Source: Tetrahymena thermophila SB210 (lineage: Eukaryota > Ciliophora > Oligohymenophorea > Hymenostomatida > Tetrahymenidae). From it: a DNA stretch of 64,000 nt. The first letter of the stretch is position 1. Each line of letters opens with the position of its first letter. Made by a program: the position numbers and the translations under genes. The notes beneath the pieces are model-generated. The model made no database searches, was not told the DNA's origin, and saw nothing but the letters and a program-made list of their open reading frames with translations. Positions 35,146-48,400 of the stretch are shown piece after piece. Location of the stretch: assembly GCF_000189635.1 (NCBI RefSeq), contig NW_002476426.1, positions 1,240,001-1,304,000 on the forward strand, read 5' to 3'.

Positions 35146-38100
35146 ACTAAAAAGTGATGTTAATTTGTTAATTATTTTTATTAAAAAATATATAAATCTG
35201 AAATATCTTTAGAAGTATTTTTTAGAAATAAAAATCTTTATCAATCAAGTTACTTAAATTTTTTCAACATTTTAAAACTAAATAATTAAATACCTACAAA
35301 AACACAAAAGTTAAGTAAAAATAATTATCATTTTCTAAAAATTCTTTTCTATCAAATGTATTTGTTTTATATTTTTTATGAATTATTATTAACAAGCAAG
35401 TAAACTCTAATTTAATCGCTTCTTTTGATCTGATAGCTTAATAATTGCTATAAATCTAACTATATATTTAATTTAATGACTTTGTTCTTTAACAAATACT
35501 AGTAAATAAAGTAATTATATCTTATTTAGTTAGTCTTTCAAAAATAAATATAAATAATATTTTATCATACAAATTAATGAACATGTTTTTTCAATTCAAA
35601 GATTTTTTTGTCAATTAATTATTTCTTAAATCTTCATCCTTAAATTTCTTCTTTTAAATTTAGAGATCAGTAAATATCTTATCAAAACAATACTCTTAAT
35701 CAAATACAAACTTTCAAACAAAACAAACTTTAAAACTAAAGTTAACTTTTTGATATTAATTATACTATCATCTTAATCTTTAATTTACAGAGAAAATTAA
35801 AGTAAAAATTTAAGTTGTGAAATGTTTCTTTTTAATTTCTTGACTTTATTTATTTATAATAAAAAAAAGACTCTAATCAAATGAATTTGAGTGTAAGAAG
35901 ATTATTTAAATACACACCTTTTAAAGGATTAAAGACCGCTTAATTTATTATTTTAATTTATAAAAGAATTGTTTTGGAAGAAATAACCTATAAATATGAA
36001 TGCTACTAATGAAGTATATTTTTATTTTGGTTATTTTTCTTTGAAAATATTTTAATTTAAAAGTAATCTGCTAATGTATCAATCACTATAAATCAAAAAA
36101 AAAAAATTTTTTTATTTGATACAAATTATTCTATTATTCTTTTTCAAATTAATTACAAAATTTTTCACTTTCTTTTTTCTTCACATAATTTTGAGAATTT
36201 ACATTCTTAAAATATTGTGGGCGCATGAAGAATATATAAATTAACATTTTGTATCATCTTAAAATTTATCACTCGTCAGATATCAATTTACTATGAAAAA
36301 TCAAATTATTTCTGAGTTATTTTTAACTTGATTTGAGCAATTTATTTTAGAATAAAAGAAAATTATCAAAAATACTTAGTTTCTAAACATTTATCATGGA
36401 ATAGTTTCAAATTCAAATTGCTCAAACATAAATTGGCTCCTCTTCATTTTATTTACCCTAGAATTTAATAATAAACTAACTTCTGAAATATGAAATTTAT
36501 CATTTTTGATACAATTTATCGTTTTACAATAAGTATCAGAAAGATTTACTTGAATTATAATTATTTATTTGGTAAAGCTCTTCTTTTCTAATAGATAAGC
36601 AGCAGATGCAGTAATTAAATTTTAATATCTTTTCGTAAAGGAAAGATTCTAATATTCTTAAGAAGTATTTATATCACCATAATTAATTTTTAGGAGAGGG
36701 CACTATAGGATAAGCTTGTAAGTAAGGGGGGACGAATGTTTCAATTACTTATCGCTATCCTTTAAACACATATCCTAATTTACTTTATTGATAAATTAAT
36801 TTAACTTTAATGATTGCTAAAAATAACGATGCAAACTTAACCTTTTTTCACATTTTTTGTTGTTGCAAATGCAGTATAAAGATAAATTTTACTGAAATAA
36901 TATTAGGATTTGGCTGAAAAGAGTTAAACAATTAATGCAAAGATTTAAAAAATGGTTTTTTTAATTTTGTAACGTGCTTTTGATGGAAAAGTTAGTTAAA
37001 TAATGTTTTTAGTAATAATTATTGCGTACCAATAAAAATTTCTACATTATATTTAATCAATTAAGTAAAGTAATAAATAGGGTAATTGCCTATATAAATT
37101 TGGAATAGTGATAATTTTGTGGCATTATAATCTTATTTTTTTAAATTTATTAGATTGTGGAGGGGGTCCATATAAGTTGACATCAAATTTAATAGAGATA
37201 GAATAGAGAAATGAAAGTAAAATTAAATACAAAATACAAACGTTTAAGGATTATTAAACATGATTCAATAATCAAATATGCTTCAAAAATAGTTAATGCA
37301 AAGAAATTATGTTAATGTCATCAGATTTTAAATTGATAATTTTAACTTAAAATTGTAAATACCAGGAATAGTATTCGTTTTCAATTATTAAGCAGTTTTT
37401 ATCCGAAAAGTACAATCAATAAATAAATACCTTCAGAGCCTATGTCTTATCAAAAATACAAATCAAATAAAATGACTTATTTTTTTATATGTTTTTTATA
37501 AGTAATTAGATAGCTTTATTTCATAGCTCTCAAATGAAAAAATTAAACCTATGGATATATTTTGATTGATAGACCCAGACAGTCAGTTAAATAAGAAAAT
37601 TCAAAATGAATATACTCGCGCATAGAGTTTGTGAATATTCAAATAAATGAGCTTTAAGTGGAATAAAAAAATAAAGAGATTTTGAAATATGTGCGTAAAG
37701 TGCTATTTCTAATTCTGTATGAAATTGAAGAATGCATCATCAAACTATTTGTTAAGATTTGAAGCTGGAAAAAATTAACAATCTCAAAAAAGATAATTAA
37801 TTGAGGAATGACTGACTCCCAGTGATAATAAGTCATTTTCAAAAAAGGTGGGGGGTGACCAGCTGCAGATTGCATTGGAATATATAAATTCAATTCGATG
37901 GGAATATGAGTATCTCTAAATTATTAAAAATTAAAAAAAATTTGAAAAAAGGTGTTTTGGTAAAGAAAGTTAGTTAGTTATCAAGTAAGGAAAGCAGGCA
38001 ATAACTGATTAAAAGAAAATTAAGGTTTGGCTACTACTACTTCTACTGCTGTATCAGAAAGAAAAACTGAAATATAAGTCTCAAGATCTGCATCTTAAAT

Positions 38101-38699
38101 TAGCACATTTTATAGTTAAATCTGCAAATCTTCTTGACCTCTGTTAGTAGGTTAAAAATAAAATCATATTCCTTAGTCGTGGTTCTTATATCATTGTATT
38201 TTCTTACACAGTTCTATCTGAATTAATAGCTTGATATATAAAATTAATAAAACAGCTGCTTATTAAAATATCAGTTTGTTTCTCGTCATTCCTTGATCAA
38301 ACACAAAAACATATAAACAGACATTCCAATAAACAAAAATCTTTCATTTGTCAGTCCCTGCCATAATAACTATTATATATATATAAATATATTAATTAAA
38401 TAATTTCAAAACTTCAATTTAATTAAAATTTGAAATTTACTGACAAATAACAAATCATTTTTCAAAACAAAAATCAAATTCTGAAAGAATATTAATAATA
38501 ATAATAATAAATAATAAAGACTCTTAACAATTTAATTTGATTCATACATACATAATACCTAATAACCAACCTATTTATCAATTATTCAATAAAATAATTG
38601 AATTCCCCACTTGCTTAAGTGAAAGTTATTTATTAACAGGCTTTACTTTAACTATTTCATCAAATCAATATCAAAAAAATAAATTCAAAATTCATCAAT
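35146..38699. other. 3.5-kb divergent region without a supported gene, with G-runs
   Basis: AT-rich DNA between the ROK kinase (-) and the CCCH gene (+). Unlike other spacers it contains compact G-rich patches: ggggggac at about 36727, ggagggggtcc at 37160 and ggtggggggtgacc at 37846. A minus-strand frame at 37640-37940 (for example MTYYHWESVIPQL) stays open with few Gln codons, but it has no good start, no intron-exon logic and no recognised motif. The last ~400 bases are probably the promoter and leader of the CCCH gene. Confidence 0.45.
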
Positions 38700-40809
38700 A
38701 TGAGTAAGAATTTCTCTGGGAATACTTTAATTTGTGCTGAAACTTATTTTTTCAACGATAATCAGCCCATTTTGAGACACTAACTTAGTGGTGACAAACA
38801 ACGCAAGTAAAGGTAAGCTATTTGCTGCTTTATTTTTCTATTTGATTACTATAAACTTACCACAACCCATATTTCTTTCATTTAATCATTATAAAATTGA
38901 TTGAGTGCTCCACATTGTTACTTAAAAATTTCTTCTACTAATTAATATTATTTATTTATTCGCTTCAAATATAGATAGATCCATTCCAATTAAATATTAA
39001 AAATTAAACAAATCTAAAGTGAACCTATAAAAAAACTATCTTTTTTAGACAAAAAACTTATAAAACTCAAATAATTCTAATTTTATTTTATACAAAATGA
39101 GTTGCTTGAAAACAATTTAGAGCTGAATAAATTTTATAAATTATTCTTTTTGTAAAAGATGTCATCATTTTTCTAAATCTTTTATAAAATTAATTGAAGT
39201 GAGAAATTTTCTGATAAATTTAATGGTTATTTCTTCTTGAATATGCTTGGATTTCAACATTAAGCTTATTTTTAATATGATAGAATTAACTTTTCAAAAT
39301 TTTAAATTATTTTATCTTCACACACTCCTTTGTTAATAGATTAACATATTTATTTTTGAATTAAAAGCGATCATCCTTATTGCAGCAGCCCGACGGATAG
39401 TGTCAATTCATCAGGAAACAACAATCTTCGCAAATATTCTTGTGAGCCAATCGATTTTAGAGTTAAGTTCAAAACTGAGGTAAGAAAAATTTTTAATTTC
39501 AATATACCGTCATGTTATAATAAATTCAATAAAAAATCAAATTTTGATGATTAATCAATAAAATTTAAGAATACCACGCAATCTCAGCAATTTATTTTTC
39601 AAATAAATTTTAATCATTTTTTATTTTCCAAACATTAGATTTGTAAATACTGGAAGAACACAGGCCATTGCCACTTTAGCGATAGTGTAATTTTATTGCT
39701 ATTTTTTAATTATTTTTATGGTTTTTAAAACATACAATAACTTTTTACTTCTCTTACTACTACAACTCTTTCTATTTACTCCCAAGTATCAACTACTGTA
39801 CTAGCTACTTAATTTTCAATAAAATAAAAGAGGATTTATATTAAAAATAAATATTAAAAAATGTTGATCTAAATAAAACAAGCTCTTATCCTTAAAAAAC
39901 CCATTAAAGATATTCTTAAAACAAACTTCATAATTTTTTGTTTCTCTTTTATTTCACCATCATGAGCTTTGATTTTTTTTTATCTTTAGCTAGTAATTGG
40001 CAGTTATGACAAATATAATTATTACGCAGCTCGAAAATAAAAAAATAATTTAGATCTATAAATAGATAAATGAATGCATAACTTACATCATTTACAATTA
40101 TTTATATTACAACATATTTTCATTTAAAAAATTAACCAATTAATAAATCAATAATTTTTACTAATAAAATAGTGCGCCTTTGCTCATGGATATCACGAAG
40201 TAAGAGAAAAAACTCATCTCCCCAACAACTACCGAACTAAAAAGTGCAAAAATTTTCACGAAATAGGATTTTGCCTATATGGCGAGCGCTGCCAATTCCT
40301 TCACACAGTACATAAGAAACCAAATAAGTAATTTTTAACAAGAATTTTTATTAATCTTAGAATAATCTACGATTGATTAAAAATAATAAATTTAAATATA
40401 TTTTTTTGATTGCTTTCTGAAAAATTTAAATTCTTTAACAAAAATTATATTTTTATTGATTTGACAAGAGTTTTTAATTTTTAAGTTAATCAACTATTTA
40501 AATCTATAAATTAGTTTTGCTAAGTTGAACCTATCATTTTCTTCTACATCTTCTAAATATGCAAATGTACTTGAAAACATTTCAGAACACTGGAATGAGT
40601 AGACTGGTTCTCTTTCACCATCTCACTCAATGTAAATAGTTTTAACAATCAAAATATAGCCATATATTAATCCAAAATTTTATTATAAATTCAAAAGTTA
40701 AAGACTTAAAACATTTGAGTTGCTAACTTCTGGCTATGAAGATTTCGAAGAAGCTTTGAGTGAATACTACACAAACAAGAGTGTTTCTGATACTTCTTCA
40801 GATATTTGA
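38700..40809 (+). CDS. Tandem CCCH zinc-finger RNA-binding protein (tristetraprolin/ZFP36 type)
   Basis: Six exons: 38700-38812, 39368-39479, 39639-39686, 40173-40327, 40515-40631 and 40704-40809; 651 nt, 216 residues, every junction GT..AG and in frame. The two fingers are C-x8-C-x5-C-x3-H. Finger 1 has the lead-in VKFKTEICKYWKNTGHC and ends in CAFAHG; finger 2 has the lead-in YRTKKCKNFHEIGFC and ends in CQFLH. The lead-ins (K/R)(Y/F)(K/R)T(E/K)(I/K)C are the TTP-family signature for recognising UAUUUAU-like AU-rich RNA. Known: such proteins bind AU-rich 3' UTR elements and recruit deadenylases. The N-terminal ~60 residues and the C-terminal ~70 residues (Ser/Glu-rich, SVSDTSSDI at the end) are not conserved. 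Introns cut the first finger between its lead-in and Cys, and again before its third Cys. A ciliate with mostly A/T untranslated regions makes the target specificity interesting. Confidence 0.92.
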
Positions 40810-42358
40810 TAAAAAATAAATATTAATATCCTTCGCGATAATAACATAAACATCCTAAAGATTATTTAAAACTATATCTCAGCCATCTTATACAATAAAA
40901 AGATTATACTAACAACATCAATTTTAATAGAACTTCTATAATATAGTTAAAATGATTAACAAAATCATTTATCCCTAAAAAATAATTAAAACTAATTAAC
41001 ATGCAACATTATTTAAACCCTTCATTCTTTCCCTTATTTTAATATCTCTAAATCAGAGGTAAGCAAAGATATTTATAAAATATCTTTGCATTCAGTTTTG
41101 TCCAGTTAAAGATATAAGATTCAAAATAGATGAAAAAGCATTCGATCTTTTATAATCCTTGAAAATAAGCTTCTACAAGATTTTTGATTCAAATATTGCT
41201 TGTTTTTTTATTAAATAAGTAAATTTTCATTCTGATGTTGAAACTATAATCTTTATATCAATCCACTTCATTTGCTTAAAATCTAAAAATTTGTTCATTA
41301 ATAGATACACTATAAAATATACTTTATAAGGCAATCATTTTGCAAAATCTAAAAATTAATGTATTGAAAGTTTGCCTATAAAATAAATACCAACCATACC
41401 TTATAATAAAAAACAATATTTAATCTATAAAATATATAAAATATTTAAACACTTATTTTATTTATAAAATCTAGTACATATATTATATATATATTTGTAT
41501 ATTCATTTTATCTGAATTTCATTTCTTAATTTAAAACAAAAAATTTTATAAACTAATTATTTAATTCACAAATATTTTTTTTTAAAGAAACTGATATTTT
41601 AAAAAATTTTAGTATTTAGTTTTAATTTAATTAGAATTCAAATAAATTATCAATAATCTGATAATAATAATAATAACATTTAAATAATCAATTAATTATC
41701 TATTTTAAAAAGTTGCTTAGAATGTCATACTTTTTTAATTAAAAATTTCTAAAAAATTAATTGATTAATTTATATTATTAAAAGGAAAATGTTAAGAAAT
41801 ATCTACAGTTGATAATGCTTTATTTTATAATTATATTCACAGTTGTAATTATTAAAGTATATTCCAAATGAAATGTAAATTAAATACTCTTTAATTTTCT
41901 AACTTTACCGAATTCTTTAAAAAGTGAAACAACAAATTAATATTTAAACAAAAATTCATCATATTTTTTTTATTTAAAAAACAATAATTTAAAAATGAAA
42001 TCCAAAAAAAAAAATTAATTAATAATGAAACAATTATAACTCTTATAAAAGAACTAAGTTTATTTATTTTGAAAGAGTTGAAGTTATTTTTCTAATTTAT
42101 GGTAAATAATGATTCAATTTTGTGATTGATTACTTACAACATATACATTCATATATAAATATCATCAATTAAATTTTATTTATGAAAATAATAATTTTAT
42201 TTTGACAACATTATCTTTAAAATATTGTCAATTTTTTTTAGTATGAAAAGTATTTTTACTTTTAAATAAATTTTATTAATAAAAAATAAAATTTAATGCA
42301 AACGTAATTTATTTTGTGTGATTGAATTACCAAAATATTTACTCTCTCTTGTTAAGAA
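40810..42358. other. Convergent AT-rich spacer
   Basis: No coding sequence recognised; long A/T stretches and short tataaa words. The two flanking genes end here. Confidence 0.5.
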
Positions 42359-43729
42359 TCAATTAATTTTTTAACTCTTTAGAAAACTAAAAAGAGTTTA
42401 ACTTTTATTTGTTATTGAGTATTGATCTAACAAGCCAAAAATAGACTTAATGCTTTTTCCTTTCAATCCTTCAATAAATTATTGCTGATTAGCTAATCTA
42501 CGGTCTTTAAAAGAACAATAGATCATTTTTTTTTATAAAAGAGAGCAAGAAATCCATTATATCAGAAGCTTTAGCTATGGATCTCCATTAAATATTCCAC
42601 ATCCCCAATTACCAGTAACAACTGGTGTTTTATCATATTTATTTTGTTTTTCTTCTTTAAGAGGCCCTTGAAATCCAGCAAGACTTTTAAACAACTCTCT
42701 GTAGATATTTTTTTATTCATATTATTGATAATAAGTATCTTAGGGTAAAAATGCTATAGCATCTATACATGCAACGTAAGTATTTATGTAGTTCTTTTCT
42801 TTGTTAATGCTAGATTTATCAAAATACTCTCCTGTCACTTAGAAATCATAACCATAGCCTATGTAACTATTAAATCTTTCTGCTCCAATAATTAAAATAG
42901 CTTCTTTTTCTTCCATTTTCTAACAAAAGATGGTGCTCACAAGCATTTCAGGACATGTGTTAAACAAGATTTCTTCCTATACATCACCATCATATAGAGA
43001 TCCTCCTCCTATATATTTATTTGCGAAATCCACATGTATGTAATTTTAATCTTTGAAATCTTCTATTTTCTTATCTTCCTCAAACTAAATTTCCCCTAAC
43101 AAAATATCTTAATCTAATCTAAGGCTATTATTTTGATATTAAATTCTCTAAAATTCAACAACCAAATTGAGATATTTTTAATCATGTCTTCTTTAGTAAA
43201 TCCTTTTAAAGTAATTGTGGATACATCTTAATTTAGACTTCATAGCTTTACCAGAAGAGATGTTAAATATAAATTCATAGCATATCTTCGAACAACATTT
43301 AGGTAGTGATTGTTCTAAACTATTATTTTCCATTCTTCTAGGAGTAGATAAAAGAAACATATTTGCAAGCAATATGCTAACTTCTTCCTTAGTTAAACTA
43401 ACTTTATCTTATTAATTAGCACCTAAGTATTTTATTTTTTTATCTTCATTTTGGAATCTAGTCATTTTAAGAGCTTATTCAGCAATAAATTTTATTAAAT
43501 CGTTAAGGAAGAATTGCTTCTCTGCATTATCTAAATTCTAAATATACTCTCTTAAGTTCTACAAGTCAGTAATGCACTTTAGGCTTTAGAAGTTTTAGTA
43601 ATTAAACAGTATTTGTAAATCTTAGATAAATAATGACTCATTTAGTCCATAATTAGAATTAAGTATCTTATTTAAGCAAACGCTGATGAAGCAATATTCT
43701 TTTAAGTCACAAGTTAAATCTATTTTCAT
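42359..43729 (-). CDS. PARG: Poly(ADP-ribose) glycohydrolase (PARG) catalytic protein
   Basis: Single exon, 456 residues, MKIDLTCDLKEYCFI at the start and TGA at 42359-42361. The helical accessory region includes LTKEEVSILLANMFL and TPRRME, which correspond to the 'CLLANAFFCTFPRR'-type block of PARG. The linker KSKLRCIHNYFKRI is typical. The catalytic signature GGG-x7-QEE is intact: FANKYIGGGSLYDGDVQEEI. The following ILFNTCPEMLVSTIF, ERFNSYIGYGYDF (Tyr clasp region) and VVTGNWGCGIFNGDPQLKLL (the other conserved end of the macrodomain) all match. Known: PARG cleaves ribose-ribose bonds in poly(ADP-ribose); the second Glu of QEE is catalytic. At 456 residues it is close to the minimal catalytic core and lacks the long regulatory N-terminus of animal PARG. 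No signal or localisation sequence visible. Confidence 0.93.
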
Positions 43730-45573
43730 TTACTTTCCACTCTAATTTATTTAATAAAATATGATTTGTTAATAGTATTTATTAATTTATTTACAACAAA
43801 TTCTTTAAAAAATTCAAGTAATTAAAATAATTGATCTTATAGATGCATATGATCATAATTAATTAGTATATATTTTTAATGTTTTTAATAATTAAATGAA
43901 TCTATTATTGTTTCTACCATAGGTGCTCATCTATAAGGATGATTTTTGAAAAAGGAAGAAAAATTTTCAGGATAAACAATGGAGAGTAAAATTTGGAAAT
44001 TAAGTTATTTTTGGACCCTTCTTAAAAATGAGTACCTACAGTATGTTAGATAAAGTAAGAGTCAGTATTTTAACAAGAATATGAAAAAAACTTTTTAAAA
44101 GTTAATAATTAAATGAAAACCCTAGTTTTAAATAATAAACCTTTACATGATTTATCTTTTAATTCTTAAAAATGGGAGAATACATTTTTTTACAATTAAA
44201 TTTCTTTTATTTACTAAATTATTTTAATTTTTAAGTAAAACAATCAATATTAATAACATAATATTAAATTATTATTATTTTTATTGATGCTTGATATATT
44301 AAATTTTCATACTCTTTACTCAAAATATGAATTAGAAAAAAATATAACTTAATATTCATCAATATCAATATTTTAAAATTCTATATTCAAAGTTTGATAT
44401 ATCGAAACAACTCTAATAATTTATTATTATTTGATTCATTTTATTAATTTCTAACATTTAAATATTTTATTGACAATAATAAAATCTTAAATAATTAATA
44501 ACTTAAACTCCTATTAGGTATCATTTATTTAAAAATTTTTCAATTAAATGTTTTTTAAAATTACTTAATAACAAATAAATAATTTTATCTTTAGTTTATA
44601 ATAGAAGTTATGAATATTTATTAATTTATTAGTTATTTTATACGATAATTGTTAATATTAAATAAATTAAAATAAAAATCTATTTAAAATTTCAACTTAA
44701 ATTAACATTTATAAAATAACATAATATTTGTTTATTTTTAATTTGTTTATCACAATTAAATATTATTTTCTTTATTTTAAATTAAAAAACATATATATTT
44801 ATTTCTTAATTTGCAATAATTGTTTGTTTGTATAAAAGATTTAAGATCTTAAAAAATCTATCTAAAATTTTTCTTTAAAAAGAATTTTATAAATATTAAA
44901 TTTGTTTTAGAAATTAGTAAAAAATAACATTTTTTTAAATATTTTTATTAATTGATTTCACATAGATTTTAAATAAATTTGTTTAATGAAATTTAGAGAA
45001 AGAATTTTAAATAGTAAGCATATATATTAAGTTAAAATTTTCAAAGAAAGTTAAGTAAGAATAAATTTGAATTAACAATTTAAATTTTCAATTATATATT
45101 TGTTTTTAATTTTTTTGGGCATTTTTTTAAAATCAGGTTTCATTATTATTAAATTATTTTATAGTATTTTTTCTTAAATATTTATTCTATATCTATGCTC
45201 TATTTATATTTTTTTTATAAATTAAGTTAATGGTCATAATTCTTGCAAAGTAACATTGTAAAATTCCTTATAAAGAAAGCTTTGGCTTGAAGTATTCTGT
45301 TTAATTTTAGTTAAATTAAATGAACATGCAAGTTAATACTTTATAAGGGATAGATTATTTATTTATTATATACGACTTAGATCTTGTATTTAATTTGTTT
45401 GAAATTTAATATGCCAAATTGGCATACTAAAAAATTGAATGAACAATAATTTAATAATTTTATCAATAATTGATTAAAATTTCATTGATTATTAATTTCT
45501 GACTCAAAGAAAATAAGAAAAAATAAAGAGATTAGTATACATAAATAGATTAGGATAAGAAAGAATTTTTTAA
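43730..45573. other. Long AT-rich divergent spacer
   Basis: Nearly pure A/T with many T runs; no coding sequence supported. Promoters of the PARG gene and of the next plus-strand gene must lie here. Confidence 0.5.
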
Positions 45574-47866
45574 ATGCAGAAGATACGCAGTTAGAAATCT
45601 TTAAAGAATTTTTATATAAGGCCCACTACTGGAGTAGGGAGCAAGGGAGCATTTTCAGTAGAAAAGAGAGAGAATACTTCTAACAGAGATTTAAAAAATA
45701 TCAATTAGCTTTTACAAGCTAATGGCAGTAATAATGTGCTTTTTTAAGTAAATAGCTATGGATTTAAATCTACACAGTAATAAAGCAATAATAATTAAGA
45801 TTAGCAGGAATAGATTATACCTCTAATGACAAAAAGCGAGGCTCTGAATAGTAAAAGATAAACATACCCAAATACAGAATATGCAGTCTCAAAAAATATT
45901 TAAGATGACTTTCGTATTTTAGTTAAGCATAAAGTTTTTTAAGGGAATTCTTTAAGTGGTAATACTTAAATCAATTCTAGGAATAACATTCAAAATAACT
46001 AAAACTTTTCACAAAAAAATTCACCTACTTAAGGTCAGCTGCAGTCTTAGTATCGCATCAACAAGCATAATACATAAGAGGAAATAAAGTATTAAAATCC
46101 TTTTTCTGATGAAAATAAAAGAGATCATGTTTACTCTTCAAAAGGAGGATATTCTCATATATAATCTCCAAGCTCTCGAAATATGAATAAATTTAATAAC
46201 AATCAAGTAGCAGAAAAGTAACCAACAAATAACCAAGAAATGCCATTTGAAGATGACATAAGTGAAGTTAAACCAAAAGATATTAAATAAAAAGATGGAG
46301 AATATTAAAATGAAAAAAATCAAAGGGAAGATGATAGTTTTAGTGAGAGCAAAGAAGATAACGAACAAGAATAACTCTCTGTAATTTAAAAACTATATTA
46401 ATAAATATAAATAGATTGTATATAATAGAGTTATAATACCAATATTGATTGTCTAAATTCCAAAATTGAAAACTTATCAATCAATCAATCAATCAATCAA
46501 ACAAACAAACAAAAAAACAATAAATCTAAATTTTAAAAATTAATGTTTTATTAATCTTTTGATAAGCAAATAAATAAAAGACCATTTTTTTAATAATTTT
46601 TATGGAAGTTTGCTTTCATTGTTTAATTTGAAATGCGTACGATGTAAATATTTAAAATAATTTTTATTGTTATTCAGGAAATAAGGATTAAAGAGGAGAA
46701 CAACAATTTTGAAGATTCTATGAATGATATATAGGGTAAATAATGATTTAATTAATTAAATTCTAATTTAATAGTTGTTAAGAAACTAAAAAATCTTAAA
46801 GCATACTTTTATTTAAGTTGTATTATACTAGTTGATTCATTATACAAAATCTATTTAAAATATCTAAATCATCAAATTTATAATTATTAAATAGAATTAG
46901 CTACGAGCGGATTTGATTTAACTGCTTTTAGAGAAGAACTTTAATAAACCAGATCACCTAAATAAAAATTCATTTCATCACTCAGTCAACCATAGATGCC
47001 CACAATAAGCGAAAAGAATTAAGTAACTAAGACTAAATTGCCTGTAGATTCATATGATAATTCAGATACAAATAATACTGATGCAAAGAGATTTTCAAGT
47101 CTTCAAAAAAGCTAAAAAAATGGGAGCACAAACTAATATAATTTTACACAATCAAAGCTATCTGAACAGCGAGATGAAACAATACCTAGCATTCATTAAG
47201 GAACAGCAAGCTTATAAAATTTCATGAATATAAATAACTCAAAAGAAAACAATATATAATTTATTAACTTGAACTAATAAAACTAAGAAAGCAAGATATC
47301 TCGCCCTATCACTTCTTAAAATAATGTGTAAGAAATATTTTATTATTTTATTTGATTAAACTTATTCAAATTTCGCTGAAGCCTCAAAATAAATTTTGAA
47401 ATTTAACTTCATTTTTAATAAACTAAATAAAAGATCTAGGGTAAAAAATATTTAGATGTAAATTAAGTAAAATAACTTTAAGTCAACTTCGAATAATTTT
47501 TATGAGCTCTTCGCCAATAATTATAAATAAAGTAATTAAAATACATATAATAACTAACTGCTATCATCTATCCCTCTGAAATAATAATCAAAAATACCCT
47601 TTTTCCATAATTACTATAGAAATGAATAGATAAAAAACCTATAACAGTCAAATACCTTTTTTGTAAAGAAGGCACAAATATTTTCATTCTCAATAAAGCA
47701 TAACAATTTGATGAGCAGATAAGGATAAAGAAAGGATTCAATAAATTCTTAACCTTCAAACACTATGGCTTCCCAAATTCAATAACAACTAGTTTAGGGT
47801 ATAAACAATAGTAACAATAAAAATAAATTACTTTCAATTGCAAACACAAATTCCAAGTAATAATGA
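45574..47866 (+). CDS. Asn/Gln/Ser-rich protein of unknown function
   Basis: Four exons: 45574-46380, 46678-46735, 46895-47327 and 47434-47866 sum to 1,731 nt (576 residues) with in-frame GT..AG junctions. It starts MQKIRSQKSLKNFYIRPT and ends LLSIANTNSKQQ with TGA 47864-47866. No domain is recognised. The composition is Asn/Gln/Ser/Lys-rich throughout, with a basic N-terminus and an acidic middle (about residues 215-290). Probably disordered. The second exon is only 58 nt. The first intron contains a TCAA/ACAA repeat. Minus-strand open frames over it are shadows. Confidence 0.7.
46477..46512. repeat. TCAA/ACAA tetranucleotide repeat within an intron
   Basis: Six TCAA units followed by three ACAA units in intron 1 of the preceding gene. 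Confidence 0.8.
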
Positions 47867-48400
47867 TAAAGTATATTCGTGTAAGCTTAATAATGATCTA
47901 TCTTATATTCTATAAAAATCCCCTCAAAGTATATAATAAGGAATATGATTCTACCACACACAAAAATTTTGTTTTCTGATATTATTAATAAAACAAAGAT
48001 AAAGCTTGAAATGAAAAATTAACATTAATAATTATTACAAATCCTCCTCTAAAAAATATATATAACAATATAAGCAAATAAATAAATAAACAAACAAAAA
48101 AATATATCTTTTAATTAAATTAATCTTAAACTTAAATTTACTATCTATGTTTATAAATAAAATATCTTATTCGGTATTTGAATTACAAATATGTATTTTA
48201 TTAAAGATTTGATATTTCTTTTATTAAAATTAATTATTCTATTTAATTATAAATATAATTTCTTTTATAATTTATTTTTTTCTCCTTTAAAATTAAAATA
48301 AAAAAATATCATTTAAATAATTAAATCAATAAACATAATTAAAAAGAATAAATAATTAATTTAAAAAATAAATACAAAAATTTGCTTGTTTTGGAAGAAA
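47867..48400. other. AT-rich spacer
   Basis: Short spacer between two plus-strand genes; no gene seen. Confidence 0.5.

Noticed and set aside
37654..37893. Minus-strand frame MNLYIPMQSAAGHPPPF
   Set aside because: No family motif, no supported start or exon context, and it overlaps a G-run; kept only as an observation in the noncoding region.
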